From: Prevotella sp. | GTDB taxonomy: Bacteria; Bacteroidota; Bacteroidia; Bacteroidales; Bacteroidaceae | Assembly (NCBI GenBank): GCA_017623655.1 | Contig: JAGAON010000007.1 | Span: 62,001-126,000 of the forward strand | Direction: 5' to 3' | DNA: 64,000 nt | In this document: piece after piece, positions 1-9,669 of the stretch | Layout of the letters: the number at the start of each line of letters is the position of its first letter | How positions within the stretch are numbered: position 1 is the first letter of the stretch | The notes under the pieces: model-generated | What the model was told of the DNA's origin: nothing | The model's input: only the letters and a program-made list of their open reading frames with translations | Database searches by the model: none | Translations under genes and position numbers: made by a program

Positions 1-65
1 GGTATTCTGTCTCCTACTTCCATAGCTGAACAATTTTTTGTTATACAATAAACGCTTATCTCATG

Positions 66-97
66 CAAAGATACATCATTTCTTTCATTCCGCCAAA
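66..97 (-). promoter_or_regulatory. Bacteroidota-type promoter for a gene left of the window
   Basis: On the minus strand a TTTG box (97-94) is followed by 20 nt and then TATCTTTG (73-66). This matches the Bacteroidota sigma-ABfr consensus (TTTG, 19-21 nt, TAnnTTTG). It points out of the window, so its gene is not visible. Confidence 0.7.
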
Positions 98-227
98 AAC
101 ACATTCTACAACGTTAACATAGTCACAATCACCCCGAAAAGGGTATTTTTAAGCCAAAAAAGTAGAAATTTGTCTCACTGGAAACAATTTTACATCTAAA
201 AATAATCCATTATTAATATTATTTTAT

Positions 228-235
228 TAATTTTG
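228..235 (+). promoter_or_regulatory. Possible -7 box of the pectinesterase promoter
   Basis: TAATTTTG at 228-235 fits the TAnnTTTG -7 consensus and lies about 60 nt before the start codon. No convincing TTG/TTTG -33 box stands 19-21 nt upstream, so the promoter may be weak or activator-dependent. Confidence 0.4.
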
Positions 236-293
236 CCAATATTATTTAGATTTTATCTTTTAATCATTTTTTATATCAACTAACAAACAAGTA

Positions 294-3200
294 ATGGAGA
301 AAACTACCAAAACGTTTCTAACGTTGTTCCTGTTAATAATGGGGACAATGATGTCTTGGGCAGACTTCAAGAACTTCAGCGCCGTGCTGAACAATCAGGA
401 CGGAACGCTCCTCACCGCAGAAGAACAGGTGCAGGGTACGGCTGTAAGTTTCGGAGTTGCCGTTGACAATGCGGGCAACACCACGCGTGTTGCGGCAGAC
501 GACGCTACCGCTGTCGCTACCATCAGCGGCAAGTATCACAGCGATCATGGCATGACAAACCTTGTCGTTACCGTTCCCGTAAGCGGCAACGTGAAGATTC
601 TTGTAGGCCAGTGCACCTATTCAGGCAGCGACATCGTGGTGAAGAACAGCGACGGAACAACCGTCGCAAGCAAGTCTCCCGGAAAGGCATGCTGGAAGAA
701 TGACCGCGCCAACATCACCGAAGTACTGTACGCAGGCGAGGCTACAACACTCACCGTCAGCGGCATGGGCTACTGTCCTTACATCGCAGTGGAGAAGAAT
801 GACAACCCCGTGACGAGGTATGACATCACCTACTCCCTCGGAGAGGAGACCGCAACGGGCACCGTTCCAGCCAACGTGACATGGACAGAGGGCGACACTT
901 ACAACGTGCCCAAGAACTTCACCTTATATAAAGAGGGCTACACACTGACGGGATGGACCGACGGCAGCAACACCGTCAAGCCCGGAGAGGCTTACACACC
1001 AGCCGCTGACGTGACGCTGACACCGGTCTTCACGCAGAACACCAAGACCCTTGCCGACCGTAAGGAGCCACTGACACTGAAATGGTCATTCCGCAGGGAC
1101 GAGGGCGCACCGACCATAGCAGTGGAAGGAAGCGGCAACGGCATCGGCGTATGGGTGACACAGGCCACCGTTGACGGCGAGACAATAGACGTGAAAATGG
1201 ACTATGACGCAACGTCGGGAAAGATCAACAACGCCAACTGGACCGACTGGGCGCAGCTGAACAACGGCACGAAGTTCACCATACCGTCAGCAAAAGGCGC
1301 GGTTGTAAGCATTGAGGCAATGGGTGAGATAAGCTCTACCACCATTGACGGACAAAAGGATTACACAAAGGGTACGACCATATCATACAACATAGCCAAC
1401 ACTGCCGAGGCAATAGACATCGTTATCGGCGACGGCTCATACTACCGTTACATACAGACTGTGCTGCCTCTCGTTCAGGAAGAGGCCGGCGGAAAGACAT
1501 ACACCAACGAGCCGGTATCGGCTGTTTGGCCGCTGAATGACGCCACGACCAACTGCACAAAGCAGCCGGAAGACGCATTCGCAACAGTCGCAATGGACCT
1601 CGGAGACAACGTAAAAATGGCCGGTACAGGCACAGGTCAGGCTACATACCCGAACGGAGACGCTGTGGTTATGACTAAGTTGCAGCCGGTAAACGGCGCA
1701 ACAGACTCTTTCACCGCCAATGTTAAGCCTGCGGCAGGACTGACATTCACACCTACCAAGTTCTCTTGTTACATCACACGCTTCGGCACTGACGCCAAAA
1801 GCGGCGTGACAGTTACAGCCAAGTCCAACGGGGAATCCGTCGTATTGGGCACATACACCGCACCGCGCAACAACAAGACACAGGCAGAAGACAAGTTTGG
1901 CAGCAGCGCTGACTACACCAACCAGATTGTCATCGAGCTGACAGAGGAACAGCAAGCCAAGCTGGCCACAACCGATATGTTCACCGTTTCACTCACTGTC
2001 GGCGTAGGAAACACCAAGCAGGGCGGATTCGGCGAGCTGACAATAGAAGGCAAGGTGAACGGAACCATCGCGACAGTAAACAAATATACAGTCGGCATAG
2101 AGGCCTCTCCGGCGGAGGGCGGTGAGGTTTCCATCTATCCGAAGTCAGACGAATACATCGAGAACGACGAGGTAACACTGACCGCAACAGAGGCTTTCGG
2201 CTACGACTTCGTCAACTGGACCGACAAGGCCGGCAATGAAGTATCAACCGAAGCGAAGTTCAAATACACCGTAACAGCCGACGAGACACTGACCGCCAAC
2301 TTCAAAAAGGTCAACACCTACGCCCTTGACATACAGGTAGAGGGTGGCGCCAACGACTACATGGTGTCCCTTTCACCCGAGCCTACGGTCGTTGACGGAA
2401 AGAATATGTACGAGGAAGGCACGAAGGTTATCATCTCCGCCTCTTCAAACAACATCCTTACCTTCACCAACTGGAGCAACGGCGAGACGGCACAGGAGAT
2501 GCCTGTCATCATGAATGAGGACAAGGCGTTCACCGCTTCATACTCCGCCATCGACTACATCGCAGGCTGGGACTTCATCACACCGGGCGGAAACGGCCGT
2601 GCGGCAGACTTTGCCGCGGCGGAAAACGACGCTGTCAGCCTCATAATGCGTAACGAGTCAGGCGAGACATCAGGCTGGCTTGACAAGAGCCAGCAGGGCG
2701 CAGGCGGCTACGAAGGCCGTCCGGGAGCAGTGAACTGGCGTACAGGTTCCGCGAACGGCGACGTGGGTCACTGGTACTGGCAGACCATGGTCAACGCGTC
2801 AGCGTTCACCGATATAAAGGTCATTACCTCCATGGTATATAACTACAACGCCTACACCACACAGCTCGTGGAATACTCTCTTGACGGAGAGACATGGGAG
2901 ACAGCGGGCAAAGTGACGCTCGAAGGAGCGAAGAAATGGGCTGACGCCACCATCACACTGCCTGCCGCAGCCAACAACCAGCCCAAGGTATATATCCGCT
3001 GGATAAGCGACAAGACATCAAAGATTGACGGAACAGCCTCCGCCAACGACGGTATCACGCTCGGCGCGACATATATCACCGGCACAGCGAAACTGATTGA
3101 CGACGGCACAGCGCCGAAACTCGTCAGCTCCGTGCCAGAGAACAATGGTACAGGCGCATCAGCCAACGGCAAGGTAGTGCTGACATTCGACGAGAAGGTG

Positions 3201-4790
3201 AAGCTGACGGCCAACGCCAAGGCCGCCATCAACGGTGAGGAAGTTACACCGACAGTGAGCGGCAAGACCGTAATCTGCGAGTACAAGGGACTTCCCTACT
3301 CTTCCGACATACAGTTTGTGCTTTACGGAGGCTCCGTTTCCGACCTTACGGACAACGCCATCGCCGAGGACATCACCATCAACTTCCAGACCAAGGTGAA
3401 GCCGACTGTGGAGAAGGCACTGTATGATTTCGTGGTAGGCACAGACGGCACACTGCCGGAAGCCATCGCCGCCGCCAACGCGAAAGGCTCAAACAACAAC
3501 ACACGTTACCGCATCCTCATCCCGGCAGGCAGCTATGTATTGCCGGCAGGTGAAGCGGAAAAGACCAACTCGATACAGCTTCCGGACGATAGTTTTGTCA
3601 CAAAGACATTCAAGGATCCGACAACCTACATCACCGCAAGCAACATATCGTTCATCGGTACGGGACACTCTGAGACGACAATAACCAACACCTGCCCGAC
3701 AGAGACAGTTAACGGCAAGTACGGCGAGGCAAACATTTCGGAGGGTATCGGCAAGGGTGACGTGCTCAGCAACAGCGGAACACAAAACTACTTCCAAGGA
3801 CTGACGGTCAAAACGTCCATAGGCGATGCACGCGGACGTGACATCGCGCTCAACGACAAGGGCAACAAGACCATCTTCAAGGACGCCTGCCTGTGGGGCT
3901 ACCAGGACACCTACGTGTCAAACAACTCCAACGGCAAGTTCTACTTCGAGGGTGGCGTACTGCGCGGACGCACCGATTATCTCTGCGGCAAGGGCGACGT
4001 GTTCTACAACGGCGTAACCCTGCAACAGTGCGGTGGCGGCGGTTACCTTGCCGTACCGTCACAGGCAAAGAAGTACGGCTATGTATTCAACAACTGCTAC
4101 ATCAAGAAGGAGACCTCAGACGTGACATTCTGGCTCGGCCGCCCATGGGGCAGCGGCACGCCGACAGCCTGCTTCATCAACACCAAGATGGACGCTGCAC
4201 CTCTCGGCAACGGCTGGGCTGACATGAGCGGAGGATGGCCCGCACGCTTCGCGGAGTACAATTCATTCCTCACTTCCGGCACAAGCCTCGACCTTTCAGG
4301 CCGCCGCACCTCATGGACAGGCAAGGACGGCAACGAGCATCCTAACGATCCTATCCTGACACTTGACGACGTCAAGGCCATGAGCCTTGCCAACGTGATG
4401 GGGCAGGACGATGACTGGGATCCGACAGCACTTACCGAACAGGCCTCAGCTCCCGCCAACGTGAAGGTCAATACCGAAACAAAGACGCTGACATGGGACG
4501 ACAACAACTATGTGCTCTGCTGGGTATTGTTCAAGGACGGCAAGTATGTCACCGCCACAACCACCACCTCTTACGAGGTTGACGACGCTTCCGCCACATG
4601 GACAGTGCGCGCGGCCAACGAGATGGGCGGCCTCGGCGAGGCTACGACAGCGACCGTCATCACAGGCGTTGACGAGGTGAAAGCCACCACGACAACAGCC
4701 GGCGGCGCGACATACAACCTTGCCGGACAGCGTGTGAACGACTCTTACAAGGGTACGGTAATAAAGAACAGCGTGAAGTTCATCAAGTGA
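294..4790 (+). CDS. Secreted multidomain pectin methylesterase (CE8-like)
   Basis: Predicted to remove methyl esters from homogalacturonan outside the cytoplasm, preparing pectin for lyases. A signal peptide covers about residues 1-23. The catalytic domain is C-terminal (about 1040-1380) and shows the pectinesterase motifs GYQDTY (about 1202), a TDYLCG variant of the usual DFIFG (about 1227) and LGRPWG (about 1280). Before it lie long beta-rich regions: two EGGEVSIYP/FVNWTDKAG-type bacterial repeats (about 598-745) and an Ig-like domain with SSVPENNGTGAS...VVLTFDEKV (about 940-1030). The extreme C-terminus (YNLAGQRV...KFIK) resembles the tail found on many Prevotella secreted proteins. At 1498 residues it is about four times a minimal pectinesterase. 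A hairpin terminator follows, so it is probably monocistronic. The enzyme class is firm; the roles of the N-terminal modules (binding or spacing) are inferred. Confidence 0.88.
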   Translation: MEKTTKTFLTLFLLIMGTMMSWADFKNFSAVLNNQDGTLLTAEEQVQGTAVSFGVAVDNAGNTTRVAADDATAVATISGKYHSDHGMTNLVVTVPVSGNVKILVGQCTYSGSDIVVKNSDGTTVASKSPGKACWKNDRANITEVLYAGEATTLTVSGMGYCPYIAVEKNDNPVTRYDITYSLGEETATGTVPANVTWTEGDTYNVPKNFTLYKEGYTLTGWTDGSNTVKPGEAYTPAADVTLTPVFTQNTKTLADRKEPLTLKWSFRRDEGAPTIAVEGSGNGIGVWVTQATVDGETIDVKMDYDATSGKINNANWTDWAQLNNGTKFTIPSAKGAVVSIEAMGEISSTTIDGQKDYTKGTTISYNIANTAEAIDIVIGDGSYYRYIQTVLPLVQEEAGGKTYTNEPVSAVWPLNDATTNCTKQPEDAFATVAMDLGDNVKMAGTGTGQATYPNGDAVVMTKLQPVNGATDSFTANVKPAAGLTFTPTKFSCYITRFGTDAKSGVTVTAKSNGESVVLGTYTAPRNNKTQAEDKFGSSADYTNQIVIELTEEQQAKLATTDMFTVSLTVGVGNTKQGGFGELTIEGKVNGTIATVNKYTVGIEASPAEGGEVSIYPKSDEYIENDEVTLTATEAFGYDFVNWTDKAGNEVSTEAKFKYTVTADETLTANFKKVNTYALDIQVEGGANDYMVSLSPEPTVVDGKNMYEEGTKVIISASSNNILTFTNWSNGETAQEMPVIMNEDKAFTASYSAIDYIAGWDFITPGGNGRAADFAAAENDAVSLIMRNESGETSGWLDKSQQGAGGYEGRPGAVNWRTGSANGDVGHWYWQTMVNASAFTDIKVITSMVYNYNAYTTQLVEYSLDGETWETAGKVTLEGAKKWADATITLPAAANNQPKVYIRWISDKTSKIDGTASANDGITLGATYITGTAKLIDDGTAPKLVSSVPENNGTGASANGKVVLTFDEKVKLTANAKAAINGEEVTPTVSGKTVICEYKGLPYSSDIQFVLYGGSVSDLTDNAIAEDITINFQTKVKPTVEKALYDFVVGTDGTLPEAIAAANAKGSNNNTRYRILIPAGSYVLPAGEAEKTNSIQLPDDSFVTKTFKDPTTYITASNISFIGTGHSETTITNTCPTETVNGKYGEANISEGIGKGDVLSNSGTQNYFQGLTVKTSIGDARGRDIALNDKGNKTIFKDACLWGYQDTYVSNNSNGKFYFEGGVLRGRTDYLCGKGDVFYNGVTLQQCGGGGYLAVPSQAKKYGYVFNNCYIKKETSDVTFWLGRPWGSGTPTACFINTKMDAAPLGNGWADMSGGWPARFAEYNSFLTSGTSLDLSGRRTSWTGKDGNEHPNDPILTLDDVKAMSLANVMGQDDDWDPTALTEQASAPANVKVNTETKTLTWDDNNYVLCWVLFKDGKYVTATTTTSYEVDDASATWTVRAANEMGGLGEATTATVITGVDEVKATTTTAGGATYNLAGQRVNDSYKGTVIKNSVKFIK

Positions 4791-4840
4791 TTTCACCGTA
4801 ACACCCTCCCCGCAGCAATGCAGGAGGTAACGCGATAAAG

Positions 4841-4885
4841 ACTGCGGGATGTCTCCTTACACAAGGGGCATCCCGCAGTTGTTTT
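4841..4885 (+). terminator. Hairpin terminator after the pectinesterase gene
   Basis: Perfect 11-bp stem ACTGCGGGATG (4841-4851) with CATCCCGCAGT (4869-4879), plus an inner CCTT/AAGG pair, followed by a T-rich run. Confidence 0.8.
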
Positions 4886-4951
4886 CTTATCCGCCGCAAC
4901 TTACAATCTGAAAGGGGCCTTTTCACGTTGCAATCTGCCGCTGATTACAAT

Positions 4952-4992
4952 GTAAAAGGGTGCTGATTACCGTGTAATCAGCACCCTTTTAC
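4952..4992. repeat. ATCAGCACC-family inverted repeat, copy 1
   Basis: Perfect 19-bp arms (4952-4970 and 4974-4992) around a 3-nt loop. The core GTAATCAGCACCCTTTT is shared with four other intergenic loci (14577-14662, 21497-21557, 25076-25158, 57916-58000). Confidence 0.85.
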
Positions 4993-5093
4993 CGTGCCAC
5001 CCGTTATTTAACATTCACCAACAAAAACTGTAAGCAAAACCGCCCGACAAATTTTAATCTGTAAGGAGAGGGGATAAAATTTGTAAGAAAATA

Positions 5094-5421
5094 GCGATGA
5101 ACCCCGAAGGGGTGACAGAACACAGCCCGGGGTGTAAACCCCGGGGATGCGAATTGTGCATACCCAATATAGTATTGGCACCCCGAAGCCGGCAGGCGAG
5201 ATGTCCACAGGGCAGCGAGGGGTGAAAAAAGAAACGAAAAAGAGATATATCCACACAGCAAAAAAACACAACTATTATATGTTGGGATGTAACACCCCTC
5301 GTCGCACTTTGTGCTCCTCGCCTACCGGCTTCGGGGTGCCAATACATTATATCGACCGATACGCCAATTCCCAGGGTTTACACCCTGGGCTATGTTCTGT
5401 CACCCCTTCGGGGTTCATTGC
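5094..5421. repeat. Composite inverted-repeat element, copy 1
   Basis: Outer arms carry ACCCCGAAGGGGTGACAGAA and its complement (about 5100-5120 and 5398-5417). Next come an inner CCCGGGGTGTAAACC block and then GGCACCCCGAAGCCGGCAGG (5176-5195) with its inverse (5326-5345). The centre is A-rich. The same block order occurs at 59874-60191, so this is a dispersed element, not a gene. Confidence 0.7.
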
Positions 5422-5472
5422 CAATCATATCCGCATTCTGACACATCCCGATGTCCTGTTACCCGTCATGTA

Positions 5473-5544
5473 GAGACGATGTACCACATCGTCTCACCGC
5501 CATCATCATACCTTGAATCATGAGACGATGAGGTACATCGTCTC
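5473..5544. repeat. Paired GAGACGATGT palindromes
   Basis: Two palindromes, 5473-5495 (GAGACGATGT-acc-ACATCGTCTC) and 5522-5544 (a variant), lie 26 nt apart. The same pair follows the second composite element at 60327-60399. Confidence 0.75.
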
Positions 5545-5597
5545 TACACCACGGGGCACATTGACACGCCCATTTGCACGTTAATATTGGTTAAACA

Positions 5598-5629
5598 CTT
5601 GTTTCCGCTCTCTTTTTGTTGTAACTTTG
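5598..5629 (+). promoter_or_regulatory. Promoter of the ftsX-uppP-truB-queA-folK operon
   Basis: TTG (5599-5601), 20-nt spacer, TAACTTTG (5622-5629). This fits the Bacteroidota promoter consensus and gives a leader of roughly 65 nt before ftsX. Confidence 0.75.
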
Positions 5630-5702
5630 TACCGTAATTGCATGATTATACACCTTTATCAAGGCTTCCGACACACGGAGAGCCACGGTTAAACATACCT
5701 AT

Positions 5703-6587
5703 ATGTCAACAAAAAGGAAACGCAAAAGAAACGGCGGGGGACTGGGATTGCAGGTGGTGACGCTCTGCATCAGCACCTCACTGGTACTCATTCTGCTTGG
5801 GCTGGTGGTGTTCACCGGACTTACCGCACGCAACTTATCGGCATACGTCAAGGAGAATCTCACCGTAACGGTGATGTTCGGCGACAACGTCTCCAACCGT
5901 GAGGCGGCCATACTGTGCAACAAGATGCGCAAGAAGCATTACGTCACCGCGCTGGACTACATCTCACGCGAGCAGGCACTGAAAGAGCAGTCAAAGGCGT
6001 TGGGCACCGACCCGTCCGAGTTTCTCGGCATGAACCCCTTTGTGCCGTCGGCGGAACTGCACCTGAAAGCCGACTGCGCCAACGCCGACTCCATGGCATG
6101 GATAACCAAGGACCTGCGCAAATACAAGCAGGTGGAGGAGGTGAGCTATCAGAAAGACCTCATGGACAGCGTGAACAACAACCTGCAAAAGGTGACGCTG
6201 GTGATGCTGGTGCTGGCGGCTCTGCTGACGTTCATTTCCTTCTCCCTTATCAATAACATGGTACGCCTGGGCGTATATGCGCGCCGTATCTCCATCAACA
6301 CCATGAAACTGGTTGGCGCGTCATGGTCTTTCATACGGTGGCCGTTCATCAAGGTCGCGATAATCGAGGGGCTGATAGCCTCGTTCGTGGCCGATGCCGT
6401 GCTGGCCGGAATAGGCTATGCGCTGTATGATTTCGAGCCGGACATCACGGAGGTGGTGACATGGGAGGTGGCGGCGATAACCGGAGCGTCGGTAATGCTG
6501 TTCGGCATCATGATTTCCACCGTCTGCGTCTTCCTGTCGGTTAACCGCTATCTGCGTATGCCGACACGCAAGCTGTACCGGGCGTAA
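5703..6587 (+). CDS. ftsX: Cell division protein FtsX (permease-like)
   Basis: Integral inner-membrane partner of the ATPase FtsE. The pair controls peptidoglycan hydrolases at the division site. The 294 residues show the FtsX plan: a basic N-terminus, one membrane helix (about 20-44), an extracytoplasmic domain (about 45-155), then three more helices (about 165-190, 212-238, 252-278) with LINNMVRLGVYARR between the second and third. ftsE is not adjacent. It is the first gene of an operon with DUF3098, uppP, truB, queA and folK, a common order in Bacteroidales. The chosen ATG lies about 65 nt after a good promoter. Confidence 0.93.
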   Translation: MSTKRKRKRNGGGLGLQVVTLCISTSLVLILLGLVVFTGLTARNLSAYVKENLTVTVMFGDNVSNREAAILCNKMRKKHYVTALDYISREQALKEQSKALGTDPSEFLGMNPFVPSAELHLKADCANADSMAWITKDLRKYKQVEEVSYQKDLMDSVNNNLQKVTLVMLVLAALLTFISFSLINNMVRLGVYARRISINTMKLVGASWSFIRWPFIKVAIIEGLIASFVADAVLAGIGYALYDFEPDITEVVTWEVAAITGASVMLFGIMISTVCVFLSVNRYLRMPTRKLYRA

Positions 6588-6628
6588 TATATATAATAAG
6601 GTGTAAACGGAATCAGGCGAGAAGGTAG

Positions 6629-6648
6629 GGACGCACCTTGGTGCGTCC
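6629..6648. repeat. GGACGCACC palindrome, copy 1
   Basis: GGACGCACC-TT-GGTGCGTCC, a perfect 9-bp-arm palindrome between ftsX and the DUF3098 gene. Three more copies lie at 57659-57678, 57744-57763 and 57831-57850. Confidence 0.85.
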
Positions 6649-6712
6649 GTCAGCAGCCCGATGCCTGCACGCCACGAAAGAAACGACAACAGAAAAAATA
6701 TAACATAACAGT

Positions 6713-6940
6713 ATGGACAACAAAGATTTCGCATTTGGCAAGACCAACTTCGTGCTGATAGGCATCAGTATGGTGATTGTCATTATCGGCTTCCTGCTGA
6801 TGACAGGGGCGAGTTCAAGCCGCGAGGCGTTTGACAACGAGATATTCTCCGCCATGAGGATAAAGGTGGCACCGGTGATTTGCCTGGTCGGCTTCCTTTC
6901 CATCATAGCAGGTATAATGTATAAACCGAAGAAGAAATGA
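6713..6940 (+). CDS. DUF3098 small membrane protein
   Basis: A 75-residue protein with two membrane helices (about 14-30 and 52-70) separated by a short polar loop, ending in KPKKK. Size, the FAFGKTNF start and the position between ftsX and uppP match the DUF3098 family of Bacteroidota, whose function is unknown. Its stop overlaps the uppP start by 4 nt, so the two are probably translationally coupled, which hints at an envelope role. Confidence 0.88.
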   Translation: MDNKDFAFGKTNFVLIGISMVIVIIGFLLMTGASSSREAFDNEIFSAMRIKVAPVICLVGFLSIIAGIMYKPKKK

Positions 6941-7734
6941 ACTCGGCAGAAGCATTGGTACTTGGACTGTTGCAGGGACTTACGGAGTATCTGCCCGTCA
7001 GCAGCAGCGGACATCTGGCGATAGGGTCATACATTTTCGGCATAGAAGGTGAGGAAAACCTTGCCTTCACCGTGGCGGTACACGTGGCTACGGTGCTGAG
7101 CACGTTCGTAGTGCTGTGGAGTGAGATAGCATGGATACTGAAAGGGCTGTTCAAATTCGAGATGAACGACGAGACACGGTATGTGTTCAACATCCTCGTC
7201 TCCATGATACCGGTGGGCGTTGTCGGCCTGTTCTTCAAGGACACGGTTGAGGAAATCTTCGGTTCGGGGCTGCTGATAGTCGGCATAATGCTGCTTGTGA
7301 CGGCGGCGCTGCTTACCTTTTCCTATTACGCGAAGCCCCGCCAGAAGGAGAAGATAAGCCTTCGCGACGCCTTTGTCATAGGACTGGCGCAGGCGGCGGC
7401 CGTGATGCCGGGACTGAGCCGTTCCGGTTCCACGATAGCCACGGGCCTGTTGCTCGGCAACAAGAAGGAGAAACTGGCGCAGTTCTCGTTTCTAATGGTC
7501 ATACCACCCATCCTCGGGGAGGCCCTTCTCGACGTGGTCAAGGCGGTAAAGGGTGAGGAAGCCTTCGGAGGCATAGACGCCATGCCGCTCGCGGTAGGCT
7601 TCATCGCCGCGTTTGTCAGCGGTTGCCTGGCCTGCAAGTGGATGATAGACATCGTGAAAAAGGGCAAGCTGATATACTTCGGCATATACTGTGCCGTGGC
7701 CGGAGCAATAACAATAATATGTAACTTCTGCTAA
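6937..7734 (+). CDS. uppP: Undecaprenyl-diphosphatase UppP/BacA
   Basis: Dephosphorylates undecaprenyl diphosphate in the inner membrane to regenerate the lipid carrier for peptidoglycan and O-antigen synthesis, and confers bacitracin tolerance. The 265 residues contain the two family signatures: [13 protein letters not shown] (residues 14-26) and [17 protein letters not shown] (about 158-174) with the catalytic Arg. About seven or eight membrane helices are visible. The start overlaps the end of the DUF3098 gene and truB follows 5 nt later. Confidence 0.96.
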   Translation: MNSAEALVLGLLQGLTEYLPVSSSGHLAIGSYIFGIEGEENLAFTVAVHVATVLSTFVVLWSEIAWILKGLFKFEMNDETRYVFNILVSMIPVGVVGLFFKDTVEEIFGSGLLIVGIMLLVTAALLTFSYYAKPRQKEKISLRDAFVIGLAQAAAVMPGLSRSGSTIATGLLLGNKKEKLAQFSFLMVIPPILGEALLDVVKAVKGEEAFGGIDAMPLAVGFIAAFVSGCLACKWMIDIVKKGKLIYFGIYCAVAGAITIICNFC

Positions 7735-7739
7735 AACGT

Positions 7740-8450
7740 ATGGACTTTCAGCAAGGAGAGATACTGCATATCAACAAACCTTACGGGATGTCGAGCTTCG
7801 GTGCGCTGGCGTTTGTGCGCACCCGCATCTCAAGGGCGGCCGGCGTGAAACGCATAAAGACCGGTCATGCGGGCACGCTTGACCCTCTCGCGACGGGCGT
7901 TCTGATACTCTGCACAGGCAAACGGACAAAGGATATTCCCAACCTCCAGTACCATTCAAAGGAATATACCGCCATGTTGCAGTTCGGGGCGACCACCGCA
8001 AGCTACGACAGGGAGCACACCGTGAACCACACTTACCCCACGGCGCACATAACAGAGGAGCTGGTACGCAAGACGCTGAAGCAGTTTGAGGGGGACATAA
8101 TGCAGGTGCCGCCGACGTACAGTGCGGTGAAAGTGAACGGCGCAAGGGCATACGAGCTGCGCAGAAACGACGAGGAGGTGACGCTGAAAGCCAAGCCCGT
8201 GCACGTGGAGGAGATAGAACTGCTGTCCTTTGACAAGGAGAAGATGCAGGCGTTCATACGTGTGGAATGCGGAAAGGGAACGTACATACGCTCCCTCGGC
8301 CGTGACATCGGCCGGGCACTGGGCAGCGGCGCGTATCTGACGTCACTGTGCCGCACACGTCTCGGAGACGTAAGGATAGAGGATTGCATAACACTTGACA
8401 GTTTCCCCGAATGGCTCGCGAAGAACTACAAGAGGGAGAAACAACATTAA
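7740..8450 (+). CDS. truB: tRNA pseudouridine(55) synthase TruB
   Basis: Converts U55 of the T-loop of tRNAs to pseudouridine. The 236-residue protein has the TruB catalytic motif GHAGTLDPLATGVL with nucleophile Asp48, the early NKPYGMSSF motif, and YSAVKVNGARAYELRR and GTYIRSLGRDIG. It is of the short bacterial form without a clear C-terminal PUA domain. It sits between uppP and queA in the same operon. Confidence 0.97.
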   Translation: MDFQQGEILHINKPYGMSSFGALAFVRTRISRAAGVKRIKTGHAGTLDPLATGVLILCTGKRTKDIPNLQYHSKEYTAMLQFGATTASYDREHTVNHTYPTAHITEELVRKTLKQFEGDIMQVPPTYSAVKVNGARAYELRRNDEEVTLKAKPVHVEEIELLSFDKEKMQAFIRVECGKGTYIRSLGRDIGRALGSGAYLTSLCRTRLGDVRIEDCITLDSFPEWLAKNYKREKQH

Positions 8451-8477
8451 ACAATAATACAACCATAAGGAAAATAT

Positions 8478-9662
8478 ATGAAGTTATCACAGTTTGACTT
8501 TAACCTGCCTGCCGCTCAGGTGGCTCTTTACCCGCACAGTGTGGAACATACGGTGACTAATGACAAGGGGGAGAAGACCAAGTTCTCCGTCAAGCGTCCG
8601 GACGAATGCCGCATGGTGGTGGTTCACAAGAAGTCGCAGAGGATAGAGTTCCATAAGACAGACGAAAAGGGCAAGCCGCTGAAAGACAAGCAATATCTGA
8701 CATTGCTGGACATATTCAACTATTTTGACGAGCACGACACCTTCATATTCAACAACACCAAGGTGTTCCCCGCACGCCTGTACGGCACAAAGGAGAAGAC
8801 GGACGCGAAGATAGAGGTGTTCCTGTTGCGTGAGCTGAACCAGGAGATGCGCCTGTGGGACGTGCTGGTTGAGCCTGCACGAAAGATAAGGATAGGCAAC
8901 AAACTGTTCTTTGACGAAAGCGGTTCGCTCGTGGCGGAGGTCATAGACAACACCACTTCACGCGGCAGGACGCTGCGCTTCCTTTATGATTGTCCGCACG
9001 AAGACTTCAAGCGTGACCTCTTCGCGATAGGCCAGGCACCGCTGCCACGTTACATCATCGACCACAAAGGGAAGAACGGCAAGCTGGACAGGCCTGTAAC
9101 GGAGGAGGACTTCGATGACTTCCAGTGCGTATTCGCAGAGCATGAAGGTGCCGTAACGGCTCCTTCCACCGGCCTGCACTTCACACGACAGATGATGAAA
9201 AGGCTGGAAATACACGGCATAAACACAGCGTTCATCACCATACATACAGGTCTCGGCAACTTCAACCCGATAGAAGTGGAAGACCTTTCCAAGCACAAGA
9301 TGGACTCGGAAGAGATGCACATCAACAAGGAAACGTGTGACTTGGTGAACAATACGAAGAAGGCCGGGCACAGGGTGTGCGCCGTCGGGGCAAGCGTATT
9401 GAAGGCAACGGAGAGCAGTGTGGGCACCGACGGATTCCTTAAAGAGGCTGAGGGATGGACCAACAAGTTCATATTCCCTCCTTATGACTTCGGGCTGGCC
9501 GACAGTCTGCTTGTAAATCTGTATCACCCTATGTCCACAATGCTGATGTCAACATGCGCATTCGGCGGCTTTGAGATTGTGATGGACGCATACAGGCAGG
9601 CGGCAAAGAACGGCTACAAGTTCGGATGCTTCGGCGACGTGATGCTGATACTGAACGACTAA
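8478..9662 (+). CDS. queA: S-adenosylmethionine:tRNA ribosyltransferase-isomerase QueA
   Basis: Transfers and isomerises the ribosyl part of AdoMet onto preQ1-modified tRNA to make epoxyqueuosine. It is recognised by FIFNNTKVFPARLYG, the GAVTAPSTGLHFT segment, HTGLGNFNPIEVEDL and the C-terminal YKFGCFGDVMLIL. At 394 residues it is longer than the usual 340-350, with extra sequence near the N-terminus (about 20-60). It lies 27 nt after truB and 7 nt before folK. Confidence 0.96.
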   Translation: MKLSQFDFNLPAAQVALYPHSVEHTVTNDKGEKTKFSVKRPDECRMVVVHKKSQRIEFHKTDEKGKPLKDKQYLTLLDIFNYFDEHDTFIFNNTKVFPARLYGTKEKTDAKIEVFLLRELNQEMRLWDVLVEPARKIRIGNKLFFDESGSLVAEVIDNTTSRGRTLRFLYDCPHEDFKRDLFAIGQAPLPRYIIDHKGKNGKLDRPVTEEDFDDFQCVFAEHEGAVTAPSTGLHFTRQMMKRLEIHGINTAFITIHTGLGNFNPIEVEDLSKHKMDSEEMHINKETCDLVNNTKKAGHRVCAVGASVLKATESSVGTDGFLKEAEGWTNKFIFPPYDFGLADSLLVNLYHPMSTMLMSTCAFGGFEIVMDAYRQAAKNGYKFGCFGDVMLILND

Positions 9663-9669
9663 GCGGCGG

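Larger units (their letters stand above)
1..293. other. Intergenic region upstream of the pectinesterase gene
   Basis: AT-rich non-coding stretch. It holds a good minus-strand promoter at 66-97 that must serve a gene lying left of the window, and a weaker plus-strand promoter candidate near 228-235 for the pectinesterase. I see no gene in it. Confidence 0.7.
4791..5702. other. Repeat-rich 0.9-kb intergenic region
   Basis: No credible gene. It holds, in order, the pectinesterase terminator, a 19-bp inverted repeat of the ATCAGCACC family, a composite 330-bp inverted-repeat element, two GAGACGATGT palindromes and the ftsX promoter. Short open frames on both strands here (for example around 5004-5523) come from the repeats: they differ between copies in frame and have no start context. 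Confidence 0.75.

Noticed and set aside
1437-1955. Long minus-strand frames within the pectinesterase gene (also 2852-3286, 4097-4507)
   Set aside because: Complement of a clear secreted enzyme, Cys- and Val-rich shadow sequence without domains or start sites.
5004-5523. Several open frames of 70-108 codons on both strands
   Set aside because: They run across the inverted repeats, and the second copy of the element gives similar peptides in other frames. No promoter or conserved domain.
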